DNA from: Flavobacterium johnsoniae UW101
Lineage (GTDB): Bacteria; Bacteroidota; Bacteroidia; Flavobacteriales; Flavobacteriaceae
DNA length: 64,000 bases
Reading direction: 5' to 3'
Assembly: GCF_000016645.1 (NCBI RefSeq)
Contig: NC_009441.1
Coordinates: 1,860,001 to 1,924,000 of the forward strand
Shown: positions 34,867 through 44,800 of the stretch, in pieces
Position numbering within the stretch: position 1 is the first letter of the stretch
Layout of the letters: each line of letters opens with the position of its first letter
Made by a program: the position numbers and the translations under genes
Notes under the pieces: model-generated
Database searches by the model: none
What the model was told of the DNA's origin: nothing
Seen by the model: only the letters and a program-made list of their open reading frames with translations

Positions 34867-36057
34867 ATGACAAGTTTGTTGGTAATTATAGTTTTAGTTT
34901 TATTAGCAGTTGCACTATGGCAATTGACCAAGATTTTTGATCTTACTCAAGTAGGATCTTCTTCGGACGATTCTCAAGTTGCATCAGATAATGACAATAA
35001 CATTCAGGGATATATTTTGTTTGGCTTTTTGGCATTCATTTATATATTTACTATTTATGGTTTACTAAAATGGGGTAATTTGGCGCTTCATACTCCTGCT
35101 TCAGAGCACGGTGGTTTAGTAGATAGTTTAATGAATATTACTTGGGTTTTGATCTTTACAGTTCAAGTTATTACTCAAGGTTTATTATACTGGTTTTCTT
35201 TTAAATACAAAGGAAATAAAGATAAAAAAGCATTATTCTTTGCAGATAGTAACAAATTAGAAGCAATCTGGAGTATTATTCCATCTGTTGTTTTAGCTTG
35301 TTTAATTCTTTACGGATTATATGCTTGGAATAACATTATGTTTGTTGATAAAGACGAAGATGTAATTGAAATTGAATTATACGCTCAGCAATTTAAATGG
35401 ACAGCTAGATATGCTGGACAAGATAACGTTTTAGGAAAAGCTAACGTACGTTTAATTGAAGGTATCAACACATTAGGAGTTGATATGTCAGACCCTAACT
35501 CTCAGGATGATATTGTAGTTTCAGAACTGCATATTCCTAAAGGTAAAAAAGTACACTTCAAAATGCGTTCTCAAGACGTTTTACACTCAGCTTATATGCC
35601 TCACTTTAGAGCGCAGATGAACTGTGTTCCTGGAATGGTTACAGAATTTGCTTTCGTTCCAACTTATACTACTGCTGAATACAGAGAGCTTCCATTTATG
35701 GTTGAGAAAGTTGCGAATATTAATAAACTTAGAGCTGAAAAAAGTGCTGAGTTAGTTGCAAAAGGCGGTACAGCTTTAGATCCTTATACATTTGACTATT
35801 TATTATTATGTAATAAAATATGTGGAGCTTCACACTATAACATGCAAATGAAAGTTGTGGTTGACACTCCGGAAGATTATAAAAAATGGTTAAGTGAAAA
35901 AACTACTTTAGCTCAAGATATTAAAGCGGCAAAAGCTGCTGAAAAACCAGCTGAAGGAGCTGCTCCAACTACAGATACTACTGCAAAAGTAAAAGATACC
36001 GTAAAAGCGGTAGTTGATACTGTTAAAGCAGCTGTAGCTAAAGTTGCGATGAAATAA
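34867..36057 (+). CDS. coxB: Cytochrome c oxidase subunit II
   Basis: 396 residues. Three hydrophobic segments (about 2-16, 54-71, 91-118, with one more near 140-160) precede the cupredoxin domain. The CuA site is intact: H240 in LHSAYMPHF, then C315, C319, H323 and M326 in CNKICGASHYNMQM. There is no fused cytochrome c domain, so this is an aa3-type rather than caa3-type subunit. The C-terminal 45 residues are K/A/T-rich and probably disordered. It follows actF by 19 bases, consistent with the physical ACIII-oxidase supercomplex known in Flavobacterium. Confidence 0.95.
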   Translation: MTSLLVIIVLVLLAVALWQLTKIFDLTQVGSSSDDSQVASDNDNNIQGYILFGFLAFIYIFTIYGLLKWGNLALHTPASEHGGLVDSLMNITWVLIFTVQVITQGLLYWFSFKYKGNKDKKALFFADSNKLEAIWSIIPSVVLACLILYGLYAWNNIMFVDKDEDVIEIELYAQQFKWTARYAGQDNVLGKANVRLIEGINTLGVDMSDPNSQDDIVVSELHIPKGKKVHFKMRSQDVLHSAYMPHFRAQMNCVPGMVTEFAFVPTYTTAEYRELPFMVEKVANINKLRAEKSAELVAKGGTALDPYTFDYLLLCNKICGASHYNMQMKVVVDTPEDYKKWLSEKTTLAQDIKAAKAAEKPAEGAAPTTDTTAKVKDTVKAVVDTVKAAVAKVAMK

Positions 36058-36087
36058 TATTATTAAGAAAATTTAAAGTACACATAT

Positions 36088-37890
36088 ATGTCAGCAGAAG
36101 CGCACGGTCACGATCACGGACACGATCACGAGCACGAACATCATCATAAAGACACGTTCATTACTAAATATATTTTTAGTATTGATCACAAAATGATTGC
36201 TAAACAATACTTAATTACAGGTATTGTTATGGGAGTAATTGGGATTGCAATGTCCTTGCTTTTCAGAATGCAATTAGCGTGGCCAGAAGAGTCTTTTAAA
36301 ATATTCAATGTTTTATTAGGAGATAAATTTGCACCTGATGGTGTAATGGCTAATGATATTTATCTTGCTTTAGTTACAATTCATGGTACCATTATGGTAT
36401 TCTTTGTACTTACGGCAGGTTTAAGTGGAACTTTTAGTAACTTACTTATTCCACTTCAAATTGGAGCGCGAGATATGGCTTCTGGATTTATGAACATGAT
36501 TTCATACTGGTTGTTTTTCTTATCTGCTGTAGTAATGTTAAGTTCTTTATTTGTTGAAGCTGGACCAGCTTCTGCAGGTTGGACAATTTATCCTCCATTA
36601 AGTGCATTGCCTCAAGCAATTCCTGGATCTGGAACAGGTATGACTTTATGGTTAGTTTCAATGGCTATATTTATTGCATCTTCTTTAATGGGATCATTAA
36701 ACTACATTGTAACTGTTATTAACTTAAGAACAAAAGGAATGTCTATGACTAGACTTCCTCTTACAATCTGGACATTTTTCGTAACAGCTATTATTGGTGT
36801 TATTTCATTCCCAGTATTATTATCTGCAGCCTTATTATTGATTTTTGACAGAAGTTTTGGTACTTCATTCTTCTTATCAGATATCTATATTGCTGGAGAG
36901 GTTTTACACTACCAAGGAGGTTCTCCAGTATTGTTTGAGCACTTATTTTGGTTCTTAGGTCACCCTGAGGTTTACATTGTAATCTTACCGGCAATGGGAC
37001 TTGTTTCTGAAATTATGGCTACGAACTCTCGTAAACCAATCTTCGGATATAGAGCGATGATTATGTCTGTTCTTGCAATTGCATTCTTATCAACTATTGT
37101 ATGGGGTCACCACATGTTTATTTCTGGTATGAATCCTTTCTTAGGATCTGTATTTACTTTTACAACTTTATTGGTTGCAATTCCATCTGCTGTAAAAGCG
37201 TTCAACTGGATTACAACTTTATGGAAAGGTAACTTACAATTCAATCCTGCAATGTTATTCTCTATTGGAATGGTTTCTACTTTCATCACTGGAGGTTTAA
37301 CAGGAATCATTTTAGGAGATAGTACTTTAGATATTAACGTTCATGATACTTACTTTGTAATTGCTCACTTTCACTTAGTAATGGGTATCTCTGCACTTTA
37401 CGGAATGTTTGCTGGTATTTATCACTGGTTCCCTAAAATGTACGGAAGAATGTTAAACAAAAATTTAGGTTATATTCACTTCTGGATTACAGCAGTTTGT
37501 GCTTATGGAGTTTTCTTCCCAATGCACTTTATCGGATTAGCTGGTTTACCAAGACGTTACTATACAAATACTAACTTCCCATTATTTGATGATTTACAAA
37601 ATGTGAATGTTTTAATTACAACATTTGCTCTTGTAGGAGGTGCATTCCAGTTAGTATTCTTATACAACTTCTTTAGCAGTATTTTCTATGGTAAAAAAGC
37701 TGTTCAAAACCCATGGAAATCTACAACTTTAGAGTGGACTACTCCAGTTGAACATATCCACGGAAACTGGCCGGGAGAAATTCCTCACGTATATCGTTGG
37801 CCGTATGACTACAGTAACCCAAATCATGATGTAGATTTTGTTCCTCAAAATGTACCAATGAAAGAAGGTGAAGAAGTTTTACACCACTAA
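36088..37890 (+). CDS. coxA: Cytochrome c oxidase subunit I
   Basis: 600 residues, twelve-helix haem-copper oxidase. Haem and copper ligands are present: H99 (IHGTIMVF), H292 in GHPEVYIVILPAMG with the Tyr of the A-type crosslink, H341-H342 in WGHHMFISGM, and H427/H429 in HDTYFVIAHFHLVMG. The N-terminal 20 residues contain nine histidines (AHGHDHGHDHEHEHHH). It reduces O2 and pumps protons. Subunits III and IV are not in this window. A terminator closes the operon. Confidence 0.96.
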   Translation: MSAEAHGHDHGHDHEHEHHHKDTFITKYIFSIDHKMIAKQYLITGIVMGVIGIAMSLLFRMQLAWPEESFKIFNVLLGDKFAPDGVMANDIYLALVTIHGTIMVFFVLTAGLSGTFSNLLIPLQIGARDMASGFMNMISYWLFFLSAVVMLSSLFVEAGPASAGWTIYPPLSALPQAIPGSGTGMTLWLVSMAIFIASSLMGSLNYIVTVINLRTKGMSMTRLPLTIWTFFVTAIIGVISFPVLLSAALLLIFDRSFGTSFFLSDIYIAGEVLHYQGGSPVLFEHLFWFLGHPEVYIVILPAMGLVSEIMATNSRKPIFGYRAMIMSVLAIAFLSTIVWGHHMFISGMNPFLGSVFTFTTLLVAIPSAVKAFNWITTLWKGNLQFNPAMLFSIGMVSTFITGGLTGIILGDSTLDINVHDTYFVIAHFHLVMGISALYGMFAGIYHWFPKMYGRMLNKNLGYIHFWITAVCAYGVFFPMHFIGLAGLPRRYYTNTNFPLFDDLQNVNVLITTFALVGGAFQLVFLYNFFSSIFYGKKAVQNPWKSTTLEWTTPVEHIHGNWPGEIPHVYRWPYDYSNPNHDVDFVPQNVPMKEGEEVLHH

Positions 37891-37898
37891 AATATATC

Positions 37899-37928
37899 AA
37901 AGGCTGTCAGAAATGACAGCCTTTTTTG
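37899..37928 (+). terminator. Terminator of the ACIII-cox operon
   Basis: AAAGGCTGTCA-GAAA-TGACAGCCTTT, an 11-bp stem with a tetraloop followed by a T run. Confidence 0.93.
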
Positions 37929-37933
37929 TTTGG

Positions 37934-37979
37934 TTAAGGTTTAAACCTTAAGCTTACTGTTTTACAAACTAATTAGTTT
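37934..37979. promoter_or_regulatory. Two perfect palindromes at the ruvB promoter
   Basis: TTAAGGTTTAAACCTTAA (37934-37951, 18 bp, perfect) and AAACTAATTAGTTT (37966-37979, 14 bp, perfect) are centred 30 bp apart and lie just upstream of the -7 box at 37983. Both have the form of operator sites for dimeric regulators. Confidence 0.55.
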
Positions 37980-37982
37980 CTA

Positions 37983-37990
37983 TATCTTTG
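37983..37990 (+). promoter_or_regulatory. -7 box of ruvB
   Basis: TATCTTTG, 5 bases before the ruvB ATG, so the mRNA leader would be very short or absent. The 14-bp palindrome ends 3 bases upstream. Confidence 0.55.
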
Positions 37991-37994
37991 CAGG

Positions 37995-39017
37995 ATGAAT
38001 GAAAATCTAGATCCTACAACTAAAGGATATAACTCAGAAGAATTAGATCTTGAAAAAAGATTACGTCCGCTGTCATTTGACGATTTTGCCGGACAAGATC
38101 AAGTTTTGGAAAATTTAAAAGTCTTTGTTGCCGCTGCTAACCAACGTGGAGAGGCACTTGATCATGCTTTGTTTCATGGACCTCCCGGACTTGGGAAAAC
38201 GACTTTGGCAAATATTTTGGCAAATGAGCTGGAGGTTGGAATCAAAATTACTTCTGGACCTGTTTTAGATAAACCTGGAGATTTAGCCGGATTGTTAACC
38301 AATCTAGATGAAAGAGATGTTTTATTTATAGATGAAATTCATCGTTTGAGTCCAATTGTTGAAGAATACTTATACTCAGCAATGGAAGATTTTAAAATTG
38401 ATATTATGATTGAATCTGGTCCAAATGCCAGAACCGTTCAAATCAATTTAAATCCATTTACATTAATAGGAGCGACAACTCGTTCCGGATTATTAACAGC
38501 TCCAATGCGGGCTCGTTTTGGAATTTCATCACGTTTACAATATTATTCTACCGAACTTTTAACCACAATTGTAGAAAGAAGTGCTGGAATATTAAAAATG
38601 CCAATTGATCTTGAAGCTGCAATTGAAATTGCTGGCCGAAGCAGAGGAACTCCTCGTATTGCAAATGCATTGTTGCGAAGAGTTAGAGATTTTGCTCAAA
38701 TAAAAGGCAACGGTACGATTGATCTAGAGATTTCTAAATATGCATTGAAGGCATTGAATGTTGATGCTCATGGACTTGATGAAATGGATAATAAGATATT
38801 ATTGACCATTATTAATAAGTTTAAAGGCGGGCCAGTTGGTCTTTCTACCTTGGCGACAGCAGTTTCTGAAAGCAGTGAAACTATTGAAGAAGTTTATGAA
38901 CCTTTCTTGATTCAGGAAGGATTTATTATGCGTACACCCCGCGGGCGTGAAGTTACCGAGAAAGCATATAAACATTTAGGAAAGATAAACACAAATATAC
39001 AAGGAGGTTTATTTTAA
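37995..39017 (+). CDS. ruvB: Holliday junction branch migration helicase RuvB
   Basis: 340 residues. AAA+ motifs: Walker [10 protein letters not shown], Walker B FIDEIHRL, sensor 1 GATTRSG, arginine finger region MRARFGI, and the C-terminal winged helix ending GRxVTxxAY-type ([15 protein letters not shown]). RuvB is the motor that drives branch migration with RuvA, whose gene is in this window at 57094. It heads a cluster with a P450 and queG, with short gaps. Confidence 0.97.
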   Translation: MNENLDPTTKGYNSEELDLEKRLRPLSFDDFAGQDQVLENLKVFVAAANQRGEALDHALFHGPPGLGKTTLANILANELEVGIKITSGPVLDKPGDLAGLLTNLDERDVLFIDEIHRLSPIVEEYLYSAMEDFKIDIMIESGPNARTVQINLNPFTLIGATTRSGLLTAPMRARFGISSRLQYYSTELLTTIVERSAGILKMPIDLEAAIEIAGRSRGTPRIANALLRRVRDFAQIKGNGTIDLEISKYALKALNVDAHGLDEMDNKILLTIINKFKGGPVGLSTLATAVSESSETIEEVYEPFLIQEGFIMRTPRGREVTEKAYKHLGKINTNIQGGLF

Positions 39018-39023
39018 ATTTTT

Positions 39024-40370
39024 ATGTCTGAAAAACAAAAACATACTTATCCTGAAAAATTATCTATACTAAGATTTTTCAGAGATGCTGAAGGTGTTCG
39101 CAGAAATCCGATTCCTTTTCATAAAAAATATTTTGATAAATTGGGGGATTCTTTTTCTATTAGAATTGGTTTTTCAAAATATATAATCTTGTCGAGAGAT
39201 AATGAAATTGCACAGTATATCTTAGTTAAGAATCAAAAAAATTACCATAAATCTAAATTTCAATCCGTATATCTATCCAAGTATTTAGGTAAGGGACTTT
39301 TAACGAGTGATGGTGATTTTTGGCTAAAACAAAGACGTTTGATTCAGCCGGCATTTCATAAACAAAAAATGAATCAGCTGGTTGATAATATGAATGCCGT
39401 TATTGCTTTAGAATTAGAGAATTTAATTGAAGAAAAGCCAATAGACCTCTTTCCCGTAATGAGTAACCTGGCATTTAATGTCGTAGCAAAATCTTTATTT
39501 CAGCTTTCGACTGCTGAGAATAAATTTCAACGTATTAAGTTTATTATAGAAGAAGTTCAAAATTTCTTAATTAAAGAAATTAGACTTCCGCATAAAGCAT
39601 GGTGGTTTTCATTGAGTGGTCAAGTGAAGAAACATTTGAAGTTAGCTGAAGAAAACAACCATATTATTCAGGAAATCATAGAAGAAAGAAAAGCATCGGG
39701 AGAAGAAATAAATGATTTATTGAACATGCTTTTGGAGACCCGATATGAAGATACTGGAGAAAGCATGTCAGTTGAACAATTGATTGACGAAATTAAAGTT
39801 TTGTTTATTGCAGGGCATGAAACAACTGCTAATGCTTTGACTTTTACACTTCATCTTTTGGGTAGAAATCCTGAAGTTCAGCAAAAGATTTTTGAAGAAA
39901 TAATCGAAATTGAATCTCAAACGGATAATGTTATTGAGCAGCTTCAAAAAATGACCTATACAAATGCTGTTTTGAACGAATCTATGCGTTTGTATCCGCC
40001 AGCATGGATTACTGACAGACAAAATCTTGAAGATGATTCTCTTGCTCATTTTAAAATAAAGAAAAACACCTTAATAGGAGTTTCTTTTTACGAACTGCAT
40101 CGAAATCCTAAGTATTGGAAGAATCCGGATGAATTTATTCCGGAACGATTTCTTGGAGATCAAAAAAAGGAGTCAATGCAATATTTTTATCCATTTGGTG
40201 CTGGTCCAAGAATGTGTATTGGCACTGGATTTGCCATTTATGAAATGTGCTTGACTATAGCACAAGTTGTAAAAAAATATATCATTAAATCTAATAATGA
40301 TGTAATTCAATTTAATCCGCTGATTACTCTAAAACCTGTTAATGTAGAAGTTTCATTTTTTAAAAGATGA
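39024..40370 (+). CDS. Cytochrome P450
   Basis: 448 residues. All core P450 motifs are seen: I-helix [11 protein letters not shown]-helix ExxR in [11 protein letters not shown], and the haem loop [10 protein letters not shown] with C398 as thiolate ligand. It would hydroxylate or otherwise oxidise a small hydrophobic molecule; the redox partner and substrate are unknown, and neighbours (ruvB, queG) give no clue. Starts 6 bases after ruvB and overlaps queG by 4 bases (ATGA), so it is part of the same transcript. Confidence 0.95.
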   Translation: MSEKQKHTYPEKLSILRFFRDAEGVRRNPIPFHKKYFDKLGDSFSIRIGFSKYIILSRDNEIAQYILVKNQKNYHKSKFQSVYLSKYLGKGLLTSDGDFWLKQRRLIQPAFHKQKMNQLVDNMNAVIALELENLIEEKPIDLFPVMSNLAFNVVAKSLFQLSTAENKFQRIKFIIEEVQNFLIKEIRLPHKAWWFSLSGQVKKHLKLAEENNHIIQEIIEERKASGEEINDLLNMLLETRYEDTGESMSVEQLIDEIKVLFIAGHETTANALTFTLHLLGRNPEVQQKIFEEIIEIESQTDNVIEQLQKMTYTNAVLNESMRLYPPAWITDRQNLEDDSLAHFKIKKNTLIGVSFYELHRNPKYWKNPDEFIPERFLGDQKKESMQYFYPFGAGPRMCIGTGFAIYEMCLTIAQVVKKYIIKSNNDVIQFNPLITLKPVNVEVSFFKR

Positions 40371-41293
40371 GTATTAATTCAAAAGAGACATATTCAAAAT
40401 TTATAAAAGAAGAAGCCAAAAGATTGGGTTTTATTTCTTGCGGAATTTCCAAAGCAGGTTTTCTGGAACAAGAAGCGCCTCGGCTTGAAAAATGGTTAAA
40501 CAATAACCATAATGGTCAAATGGCTTATATGGAAAATCATTTTGATAAACGTTTAGACCCGACTTTATTAGTAGATGATGCTAAAAGTGTAGTTTCACTT
40601 TTGCTGAATTATTTTCCATCTGAATCTCAAAATGAAGAAAGTTTCAAAATATCGAAATATGCCTATGGTCAGGATTATCATTTTGTTATCAAAGAAAAAT
40701 TAAAAGAATTTTTACATTCGATACAAGAAAATATTGGTGATGTATCCGGTCGTGCCTTTGTCGACTCTGCACCAGTTTTAGATAAAGCATGGGCTGCCAA
40801 AAGCGGTTTAGGCTGGATTGGAAAAAACAGTAACCTAATAACCCAAAGGGTAGGTTCTTTTTACTTTATAGCAGAACTTATCCTTGATTTAGATTTAGAA
40901 TATGATCATGCTGTAACAGATCATTGCGGTTCCTGCACTGCATGTATTGATGCTTGTCCTACACAAGCAATCCTTGCTCCTTATATTGTAGACGGCAGTA
41001 AATGTATTTCTTATTATACAATAGAACTTAAGGAAAATCTTCCGAATGATATGAAAGGAAAATTTGATGAGTGGATGTTTGGCTGTGATACTTGCCAGGA
41101 TGTCTGCCCTTGGAATCGATTTTCTAAACCTCATTCAGAACCACTTTTTAACCCAAATCCGGATCTGCTGTCTTTCTCAAAAAAAGATTGGACAGAAATT
41201 ACCGAGGAAACTTTTCGGGTAGTTTTTAAAAATTCTCCTATCAAAAGAACCAAATTTGACGGGCTCAAAAGAAACATTAAATTTTTAGAATAA
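40367..41293 (+). CDS. queG: Epoxyqueuosine reductase QueG
   Basis: 308 residues. The C-terminal part has two 4Fe-4S cluster motifs, [12 protein letters not shown] and [11 protein letters not shown], and the N-terminal part is the cobalamin-binding domain with [26 protein letters not shown], the family signature. It carries out the last step of queuosine synthesis in tRNA wobble positions. The ATG overlaps the P450 stop (ATGA). No other queuosine genes are in the window. Confidence 0.96.
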   Translation: MSINSKETYSKFIKEEAKRLGFISCGISKAGFLEQEAPRLEKWLNNNHNGQMAYMENHFDKRLDPTLLVDDAKSVVSLLLNYFPSESQNEESFKISKYAYGQDYHFVIKEKLKEFLHSIQENIGDVSGRAFVDSAPVLDKAWAAKSGLGWIGKNSNLITQRVGSFYFIAELILDLDLEYDHAVTDHCGSCTACIDACPTQAILAPYIVDGSKCISYYTIELKENLPNDMKGKFDEWMFGCDTCQDVCPWNRFSKPHSEPLFNPNPDLLSFSKKDWTEITEETFRVVFKNSPIKRTKFDGLKRNIKFLE

Positions 41294-41823
41294 TCTAAAT
41301 TAAAATCAAATTTGTTTCTTACAATTTTGTGTTTTTATATTATTGATTTTCAGTTGTTTGGTTTTTTTTTATCTCTTTTTTTGACGAGTATAAAATGTAA
41401 GATAATTTAGTTTTTTCTCCCTCTAAATCTTAATAAATTGACTTTTCTTTAAAAAATTAAGAAATTTCTGTTGTTTCATTGTTAAATTATCATCTTTATT
41501 GACTTGTTAAAGTTAATTTAAGTTTACTAAAAGTGTATTTCAACGTTTTTCCGAGTAGTTTATCGACTAATGTAGCTAGTATTGAGGTGTTTATATATTT
41601 TCGCCGCTCCAAAACTACTAATTTAACCGAGAGACATTTGTGTCTTGAACCGAGAACATTATGGTCAAAACGCTGCATAACTATTTTTTTGATTTTGAAA
41701 AGCTTATTTTCAATAATCTAAAATCTATCCCTTTATTTTTTTCGTATCTCGTTTATAACTTGAAAGCCCATTCTGGGATTTCAACAATAATTTCTATTAC
41801 TCAAATTAATACCGAGTCTGTCT
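41294..41823. other. 530-base non-coding region before the type IX substrate gene
   Basis: AT-rich spacer with no convincing gene. Four CCGAG words occur (41551, 41628, 41651 and 41812 areas), with small inverted repeats AGACA-TTTG-TGTCT (41632-41645) and TTGAAA-CCCA/TGGG-TTTCAA (41760-41784), the latter about 40 bases before the ATG. Two short ORFs (41496-41678 minus, 41533-41721 plus) overlap each other and look spurious. It is likely the promoter and a structured leader of the downstream gene; no TAnnTTTG box is convincing. Confidence 0.45.
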
Positions 41824-44800
41824 ATGCGTAACTCTACTTTTAATTGGTTTAAGTTTTTTAAATCAAATTGTATTATTTTATTCTTTCTTTTAATCAGCAC
41901 CAGTGCTTCTGCGCAGTTTTATACTACGCACTATATTGCACCTGCTCCTTGGCAGTATTTTAGTAAAGCGAATGAAATTGTTATTGCAACGAACTCTACA
42001 ACTACTGTAAAAATTACTGTATCAAAAAGTGATGGGACTTTAGTCACTAATCTTACAGCGGTAAAAGGTACTCCTGCTGTTTATAGATTTGCAGGTCTCC
42101 CAAAAGACGCACCTGCATTTACACTGAATACCGTTTTAAATGCTGCTGGTTTAATTGTTAAAGGAGATAAACCTATATCAATAAATTTAAGAAATATTGC
42201 TTCTGATGCGTTAGGAGCAGATGGCAGTGATAAAGATATTAAAGGAAATGCTGCATTAACAAGTTTTGGAGATGCTGGAATAGGGATTAGATTTAGAGTT
42301 GGATATTATAGAGATGGATCACTTGGTAATTTTAATAATTATGGTGATCAACGCCCAATATACAGCGTTATGGCTATTAATAATGGGACTTCAATAAAAA
42401 TAAATAATGTTGTTACAACAACTTTAAATGCCGGACAAAGCTATTTGTTTACAGCACCTATTGGAACGCTCGTAGAATCTTCAAACCCTGTAGTTATGAA
42501 TACCTCGGCAGCAATTGATACTCCAGGCGGATGTGGAGACGGGGCGTACAATCAAATTCCTCCTGAAGCAGTTTTAGGGACAGAATATTTTCTTGAAAGA
42601 GGAACAGGAAATAATACAGCAGAGCAGACTACTGTTGTGGCTACAAAAGACGACACAAAAGTAACCATAGAAAGCTATTCGACTACAGGAGCATTAGTAG
42701 GATCACCGGTTACTGTAACTTTAGAAAAAGCAGGATACTTTTATACTTTTATAAATGGTGTTAAAGATGTTAGTTTTACAGCTTCTCATATTAAAGCAGA
42801 TAAAAGAGTTGCCGTATATTCTGGAACAGCACAAAAATGCGAGGTTGATATTTCCACAATTGCGCCAGTATCTGAATGCGGTGGATCTAATTTCATAGAG
42901 ACCGCAAAATTTAGAAATTATGGTACAGGAACATTAGATTATTTTGGATATATTCTTTTAAGAAGCGGGACAGAAGTTGTAACTGTGAATGGAAATAATA
43001 TTGCCAATATATCTGGTGTTGGAGCTCGTTATCAGATAGGGAATACAGGCTGGTATTTAATAAACTTCAATAGTCAACAAATTGGAAGTCCAGATTTTCT
43101 TTCTATTGAAAGTAATGCTAAATTAACGGTTTCAATTGTACAGCAGGATGGAGGTTTCTCTATGGCGGGATTTTTCTCAAATTTTGCTGTCCAGCCAGAA
43201 GATCCAACCTTTACTTATATATCAGGCGGAGGATGTACTAATAATACAGCTACATTAAAAACACCAACAGGATTTGCTCCTTATCAATGGTATTTAAACG
43301 GAGTTGCTATTTCAGGAGCAAATTCAGATACTTATACAGCAACAAAAACAGGAGCCTATTCAGTTGCTTCAACTTTAACTTGTGGAGCTCAGACACAATC
43401 AAAACCTGTTTCAGTTACTTTATGTACTGATTTAGGTGTTACAAAAACTGTAGACAACGCAACTCCATGCGTAGGTTCAAATGTTGAATTTACAGTAAAA
43501 TTAAGCAATTTAGGCGTTAACAACGCAACAGGAGTTTCGATAAACGATTTACTTCCTACGGGTTATACATTTGTCAGCTCTACACAAACAATAGGAAATT
43601 ATAATGCCTCAACTGGTGTTTGGAGTATAGGAGATGTAAATGGTGGAATAACTGAAACATTAAAAATTACGGCAAAAGTTAATGCTTCGGGTGTTTATAA
43701 TAACACAGCAGCATTGCCGGCATCAACAGTAGATAGTAACACGGCTAATAACAGCGCCAGTGTTTCAACTACACCAAATCCGTTACCAACCGCTTCGATA
43801 ACAGGAGCACTAACGGCATGTTTAACGACTACTTTAAATGCAGTAACTAATGCAGCATCACCAACATATGTTTGGTATAAAAACAATGTTGTAATTTCTG
43901 GTCAAACATCATCTTCGTTAGCTGTAAATTCTGATGGAGATTATAAAGTTAAAGTTACAAATTCTTCAACTGGATGTGAAGCAACTTCTGCTGCTTCTAC
44001 AGTAAAAGTTAGTGATACAGAGAAACCAGCAAAACCAGTTTTGGCAGACATTACAGGGCAATGTTCAGCAACTGCAACCGCACCTATAACAACAGATAAT
44101 TGTAAAGGAACAGTAACCGGAACAACGACCGATCCTTTGACTTATTCAGTTCAAGGTACTTATACAATTAATTGGAGTTTTAATGATGGTAACGGAAACG
44201 TAGAAACTGCGACTCAAAAAGTAATTATTAAAGACACTCAAAAACCAACAATTACCTGCCCATCAGCAGTTGTGGTTTCTGCTAATGCAAACTCTTGCGT
44301 AGCAACAGGAGTTTCTTTAGGCACGCCAACAACATCAGATAATTGCAGCGGCACAGTAACCGTAACGAATAACGCGCCGTCAAGTTTCCCATTAGGAAAT
44401 ACAACAGTAACCTGGACAGCAACGGATGCAGCAGGAAATACACAAACCTGCACACAGACTGTAACAGTAAATGATACTCAAAAGCCAACAATTACCTGCC
44501 CATCAAATGTGGTAGTTTCTGCTAATGCCAATTCATGTGTAGCAACTGGCGTTAATTTAGGCACACCTACAACATCAGATAATTGCAGCGGAGCAGTAAC
44601 AGTAACAAATAATGCACCGTCAAGTTTCCCATTAGGAAATACGACTGTGACTTGGACAGCAACAGATGCAGCGGGAAATACACAAACCTGCACACAAACA
44701 GTAACAGTAAATGATACTCAGAAACCAACAATCACCTGTCCGTCAAATGTTATAGTTTCTGCGAATGCCAATTCATGTGTAGCAACAGGCGTTAATTTAG

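Noticed and set aside
41496..41721. Two overlapping 60-62 codon ORFs in the long leader region
   Set aside because: They lie on opposite strands, have no recognisable features, and the region looks like untranslated leader.
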